A DNA stretch of 64,000 nucleotides from Epiperipatus broadwayi (taxonomy: Eukaryota > Onychophora > Udeonychophora > Euonychophora > Peripatidae), in NCBI GenBank assembly GCA_028023455.1, contig JAQFVV010006221.1, forward strand, positions 3,795,166 to 3,859,165, read 5' to 3'. Positions within the stretch are counted from its first letter, which is position 1. The number at the start of each line of letters is the position of its first letter. Position numbers and translations under genes: made by a program. The notes under the pieces were generated by a model, which had not been told where the DNA came from, made no database searches, and saw nothing but the letters and a program-made list of their open reading frames with translations. This document shows positions 59,656-64,000 of the stretch, piece after piece.

Positions 59656-60483
59656 TATGTCCACATACATATATATTTCATACATAAGTTATTTAAATTT
59701 TATTTGGTTATCTTTTGATAATAAAATTTTTTTTTATTTTTTCTTTCAAAAAAAGATTTAATTCCTGCCTAAAAATATTTAAAGAAAAAATTGATCTTTT
59801 GTTAAGTTAAAAAATAGTGATTTATATTTTTTGAGAAGTTGTTTTTCCCTTTGGTAATTAGAATTTATGCAAAAAGAACTGTAAATAAATATTTCTAAAA
59901 AAATGCTTTTGCTTTCTTTAATTTTGAATGTTGGTGCCATTGGAAAGATTGAAATTACTGATAGATGGGACTAGATTAAAACTTTTCTAGCGTATTTGGA
60001 AAGGTATTCTTTGATTGACTAGTTTATCCAAATCCTACTTGGAAGATAACCAACCTTTTAAGAAGTATCTCAATAGCATATGGTCTATATATGATATTTG
60101 CAACTACAAAATACCAAACCAGAATTGATGTCAAAATAAATCTAAAGATGTAGAAATCTGATTGTGACTCCAATAACCAACTATAATAAATGAGAACTGA
60201 TGGATCATAAATCCATAAATTGTAACTATAAATGTCTCCCAGTATGAGTTTGAAATATATGTACATGAATGAAATAAAATAACACTTCATCCATAGTGCT
60301 GAAAATCTGACGAGTGCTGAACCATTTTAATTGTATGAAGGCAAAGATAACTAGGAGGTCATTTGAATTTATAAACTTTTTTCTTTTAGAACTTAAATTG
60401 AATGAACTTTTCATACCTAAAGACTTTATAACAATTTTGTATTATATTATTTATGTATTTTATCTGTATTTAGTTTAAATTAG
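59656..60483. other. AT-rich sequence
   Basis: Two overlapping open frames on the minus strand (60024-60414) have no recognised domain. Nothing else is seen. Confidence 0.45.
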
Positions 60484-60698
60484 TATTTAGAATTTAAACC
60501 ACTAAACATCACATGTTCACTATCTCTTATACTAGCACATAATTGTTATTAAACAAGGCAAAACTCTCAATACAGTAGTGCCGCCCTGTGCCAACTAGAG
60601 TAATCAATGGATGCCAGAAGGCTTGTGCATAAAATCCCTATCTAGTGCCTACTCATTCACTACTGTATGGAGAGTTTTGCTTTGTTATTTAGAATTTA
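60484..60698 (-). mobile_element. hairpin family A, copy A2 with 13-bp TSD
   Basis: TATTTAGAATTTA flanks the element at 60484-60496 and 60686-60698. Read on the minus strand the 189-bp element starts AAAGCAAAACTCTCCATAC. It loses most of the hairpin and ends at the constant end (CATGTGATGTTTAGTGGTT). The end extension TTTAGTGGTT is shared with A1, marking a subfamily. Confidence 0.88.
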
Positions 60699-61504
60699 CC
60701 TATTTACATTCCCACTAAAATCTTTATTAAAATTGTGTAGCAATGAGAGCGAAATGCTGAATATTATTCTAAATCATTTTTTTTAAAATTAATTACTATA
60801 AAAAGAAAATCAATAATGACTCAGAAGTTACTCATTAGATTTTAATCTTTGTTTTATTTTATAAGTTAAAGCATGATTCAAATTAAGAAGTATTAAAGTC
60901 AGGAATATTTATTCAGATCAAATATTAAGAGGGTTAGTTGCTTACTGAAGTTATATTTAAGCGTGTATGTTATTGTGTCAATATAATTTAAATATATTAG
61001 AACTAGTTAATTAAAAACTTATCAAAAATCCATTTTGGTGTTACATATGGCTTAAACTATGCAAATCATTTAAAGACTTGGAATGCATTTAATAAAATTA
61101 CATGGCATTATAAATTTGATTATAACAGCATATAAAGAGTTTTAATTACACATGCACATTCATATATCTATATGTGTGATTGATATTATAATGTGAATTT
61201 AATATGCTTGTTAAAGTTTGCTAATGTATGTCTCTGTATTATTTTCCTCAAATGATGGCAATTGCCTAGGGTCATAATTAAATTCGTATTAGGATTTCTA
61301 GTGTGGTATTTAAATATTATTAGGATTGCTAAAATAAAAAACTACCACTAATGTGAGATTGATATTCAAAGTCTTTACCCACATCCATAGCTTAATTTTA
61401 ATAAATATGACCAGCAGTAATTAAATAAATTAATGAGAAGACTATGATAATACATAAAAAAAAGATATATTCTTTTTTTAATGTTTCAATGGTAAGCTTT
61501 GTCT
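60699..61504. other. AT-rich sequence
   Basis: Nothing recognised. Confidence 0.5.
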
Positions 61505-61990
61505 TAAAGGGTTACAAGAGTTTACATAGCTTGTATTGCTATGTTTACATGGGCAACATAGTTGTAGATTTATGTATATAAAAATTGATTTATTGTTTTA
61601 CACAGGATTACAGGAATTTTTACATGCTGTGGATTAGTTACATGGTTTTATGTAGCTTGGATTGCTGTGGTTACACGGGGAAGCCATAGGTATAGGTTTA
61701 CATATATAAAAGTTGATTTCTTGATTTACATGAGATTACAAAAAAAATTTCACGCTGTGGATTAGTTACAAGGGTTTTACCTGGCTTGGATTGCTGTGGT
61801 TTCATAGACAATCCATAGATGTAGGTTTATGTATGTAAAAGTTGATTTATTTATTTATGCTGTGGATTAGTGACAAGAGTTTTACATAGCTTAGATGGCT
61901 GTGGTTACATGGATAATCTGTAGTTGTAGTTTTACATATGTAAAAGTTGTTTTATTGGTTTACACAAGATTACATAACTTTTACATGATC
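61505..61990 (+). repeat. minisatellite, about 4 units of 105-130 bp
   Basis: Units start at about 61510, 61640, 61767 and 61871 with TTACAAG-GTTTTACATAGCTT-like sequence. They continue GGATTGCTGTGGTTACAT, CCATAGTTGTAGGTTTA and TATGTAAAAGTTGATTTATT. The third unit is shortened by loss of the TTACAGGAATTTTACA block. Identity is moderate. Confidence 0.82.
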
Positions 61991-63246
61991 TGGACTGTTG
62001 CATCAACAGAAGAGATTTACCTTATAAAGATACACATAACTAATTATTAAAAGCATTTATTTGCCATATACATTTATAATGTTTTCCTGAAAGATTGTGA
62101 TGATGATAGTTTGTTGGACTATTCCCATTATCTATCATTAAATGTTGATTGTCTAGAAAATTCAATATAAATAATGATAGATGAAGGAAATAATTCAACA
62201 TATTATCATATTTACATTGTATTTATATGACTTATAAAAAGAATATTGAATTGATAATACTATAAATATAACTTACATAATAATCATAATATATGATTGA
62301 TAATATGACTTATAATATTAAATTGATAATAAGTGTATATATTTTAATTTATTAAGTCTAGAATTTGCTCTTTAATTATACAAATTCAAGTACCGTTATA
62401 TATAATAGGCAATGTCTTATTTCTAAAAGTTTAATGATTCTCCATGATTTAGTGTACGTTGTAAATATTGGTAATGGTCGCTTAATCTGATGGGTTTGCA
62501 ATTGTATATCTTCACTAATAAACTTAAATTTCCTAAAGGGATCAGTGGTTGAAAATTTAATGAGGCGTTATTTTTCTGGATTACAGGGTGATACCATTAT
62601 TAACATAAAAAGGAAATTCTAGATGTTAAATATAGTGGCGCCCTCTGGTGATTGATAATGTCTTTATCTTCAGGTATATTTTGGCCGTTACAGTATATAA
62701 ATGGTGACAGAAATTATTTTTTGTATTTTCACTAAGTCAATACATTTTGAGAGTATGGAGTATGATGTCTGAAATATATAATTAACTTGTTTAGAAATAT
62801 ATTTCCTGTGTAAGTGCTTAATTATTATACATTGTAATAATGTTTGCATATGCATTTAAAAAAATAGTAATAATAGTAAAAAGAATTTTTAAAAAAAAAA
62901 ATTAAAAAAGTTTAAATTTATATTTAAAATTTTATATATTTTATATTTCTTTAAATGACATCCTTAAGCAATTTTAATTTGAAAAAAGGCAAATTGTTGT
63001 TGTTTTTTAAATGTCTTTTTTTTTTTACAAACCCTCTTAATATTATCATTTAAAAAAGAAAAATATGTAAACATGTTTGTATAGATTTTATGATACGGTA
63101 AATAATGTCTAAATGAACCAATTAAGGAATTCGAAAAGCAGAAAAAAAAACTATAAAGAAAAATAGTTTTTGAAAAACAAATATATTTGGGGGAAAAACA
63201 AACTAAACAAATTTAATCAGATAGAGATGAAATCAGTTTTGAGTTG
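61991..63246. other. AT-rich sequence with one CTCF-like motif
   Basis: No gene. It holds the motif at 62638-62651 (separate entry) and long T/A runs at 62890-63020. Confidence 0.45.
62638..62651 (-). promoter_or_regulatory. CTCF-like motif (candidate)
   Basis: Read on the minus strand, TCACCAGAGGGCGC fits 13 of 14 positions of the bilaterian CTCF core (CCASYAGRKGGCRS). It is embedded in very AT-rich sequence, where such a GC-rich match is unlikely by chance. Binding cannot be shown from sequence. Confidence 0.35.
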
Positions 63247-63611
63247 AAAGTGAATTTTACAGTAGCAAACTTTCCATGGAATACTACCTAGTGTAAGCCT
63301 TAGTAATCAATGGGTGCAAAAAGATTTGTGCATAAAGTTCCTATCTAGTGCCTACTCATCCAATATCCCCAAACCCCTTTTTAGCTTGTGGTTTTCATCA
63401 GCATAAATTTCTATAATGAAAGCCACAAACCAGGTACTAGTGTTGGGATATTAAAGGAATAGGCACTAAACAGGAATTTTATGCATAAACCTTCTTGCAT
63501 CCATTGATTACTAAAGCTTGTACTGGGTGGAAGCACTATATGGAGAGTTTGCAATTGTTTTAACAGGTTTTGTAGCATAAAATAATGATCATGTGATGTT
63601 AAAGTGAATTT
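63247..63611 (+). mobile_element. hairpin family A, copy A6 with 11-bp TSD
   Basis: AAAGTGAATTT is present at 63247-63257 and 63601-63611. The 343-bp element begins TACAGTAGCAAACTTTCC. Its left arm (to about 63400) pairs with the right arm (about 63418-63552, ending TATGGAGAGTTTGC). It then runs to the constant end ATAATGATCATGTGATG. This copy uses GCAAACT where others have GCAAAACT. Confidence 0.88.
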
Positions 63612-63764
63612 GATTTTCAAAGCTGCACATGTCTTTCAGTTACTATTAAAGAGCACCTAAGATGTCCTGCATTTTAAAATAATAGCTAAATTATAGTTAT
63701 GGTATTAAATAACTAGAAAAGATTTTGAATCAGCTACTTATTGATTTTCAAAAAGATAAGTATG

Positions 63765-64000
63765 TCCATCAGTGCCTACTCATCCAATAGCCTCAAACCA
63801 CTTTTTAGCTTGTGGTTTTCATCAGCATAAATTCCTATAATGAAAGCCACAAACCAGATACTAGTGTTGGGATATTGAAGGAATAGGCACTAAACAGGGA
63901 TTTTATGCATAAACCATTTTGCATCCATTGATTATTAAAGCTTGCACTGGGTGGAAGCACTATATGGAGAGTTTGCAATTGTTTTAAAAGTGAATTTGAT
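63765..64000 (+). repeat. partial duplicate of family A copy A6
   Basis: CAGTGCCTACTCATCCAATA onwards repeats 63335-63562 closely, ending GTTTGCAATTGTTTTAAAAG then TGAATTTGAT. It lacks A6's left end and its constant right end, and it carries A6's flanking target-site sequence. It is therefore a local segmental duplication, not a new insertion. It reaches the window edge. Confidence 0.8.

Overview
This window looks like a gene-poor, repeat-dense piece of an animal (invertebrate metazoan) genome. It is strongly AT-rich by eye, with long (TA)n, (TAA)n and (A/T)n runs. It carries animal-type transposable elements: a Ty3/Gypsy LTR element, Jockey-like and RTE-like LINEs, hAT, mariner and piggyBac remnants, tRNA-derived SINEs and long hairpin repeats. 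There is no bacterial-style gene packing, operon or ribosome-binding-site organisation. The host lineage cannot be fixed from this sequence alone. I found no convincing host protein-coding gene and no functional tRNA or rRNA gene.

Layout. 0-9 kb: an integrase relic at the left edge, a ribozyme-like motif, a 396-bp hAT MITE with perfect 8-bp target duplications, direct repeats, a minisatellite, two kinds of tRNA-like SINE, an RTE-like LINE 3' end with a TGATG tail abutting a 0.5-kb hairpin repeat (family B), and another LINE C-terminal relic. 9-14 kb: a palindromic foldback element with a TA target duplication, a promoter- or LTR-like block near 10.5 kb, a GC-rich block near 12.1 kb and a piggyBac-like relic just before the LTR element. 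14.1-21.6 kb: a full-length but broken Ty3/Gypsy element with 1.66-1.70-kb LTRs, a short interior and a pol gene full of stops and frameshifts. 21.6-31 kb: mostly featureless AT-rich DNA with copies of hairpin family B. 31-35 kb: hairpin family A, a LINE relic and more B pieces. 35-44 kb: tandem repeats and a large hairpin near 41.3 kb. 44.3-45.5 kb: a LINE RT relic on the minus strand. 46-51 kb: more family A copies, a triplicated inverted motif at 47.6 kb and local duplications. 51.4-53.6 kb: a degenerate A-rich periodic tract. 53.7-57.2 kb: a Jockey-like LINE on the minus strand, sitting between two long (TAA)n arrays. 58.9-59.7 kb: a mariner-like relic with recognisable terminal repeats. 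60-64 kb: more family A copies, a minisatellite, a CTCF-like motif and a partial duplication of a family A element at the right edge.

The most interesting signal is hairpin family A. At least six copies are bounded by exact 10-13-bp target-site duplications. They share one near-constant end (GATGGTGATCATGTGATG-like) and a variable opposite end (AGGCAAAACTCTCC-like), and the longer ones fold into a hairpin of roughly 150-bp arms. The asymmetric ends and variable-length duplications suggest a non-autonomous retroposon with a hairpin body rather than an ordinary MITE, possibly mobilised by the RTE-like LINE seen in the same window. This is inference, and the comparisons that would settle it are stated in the findings. 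The second notable signal is the LINE nested in (TAA)n, which suggests microsatellite-targeted insertion.
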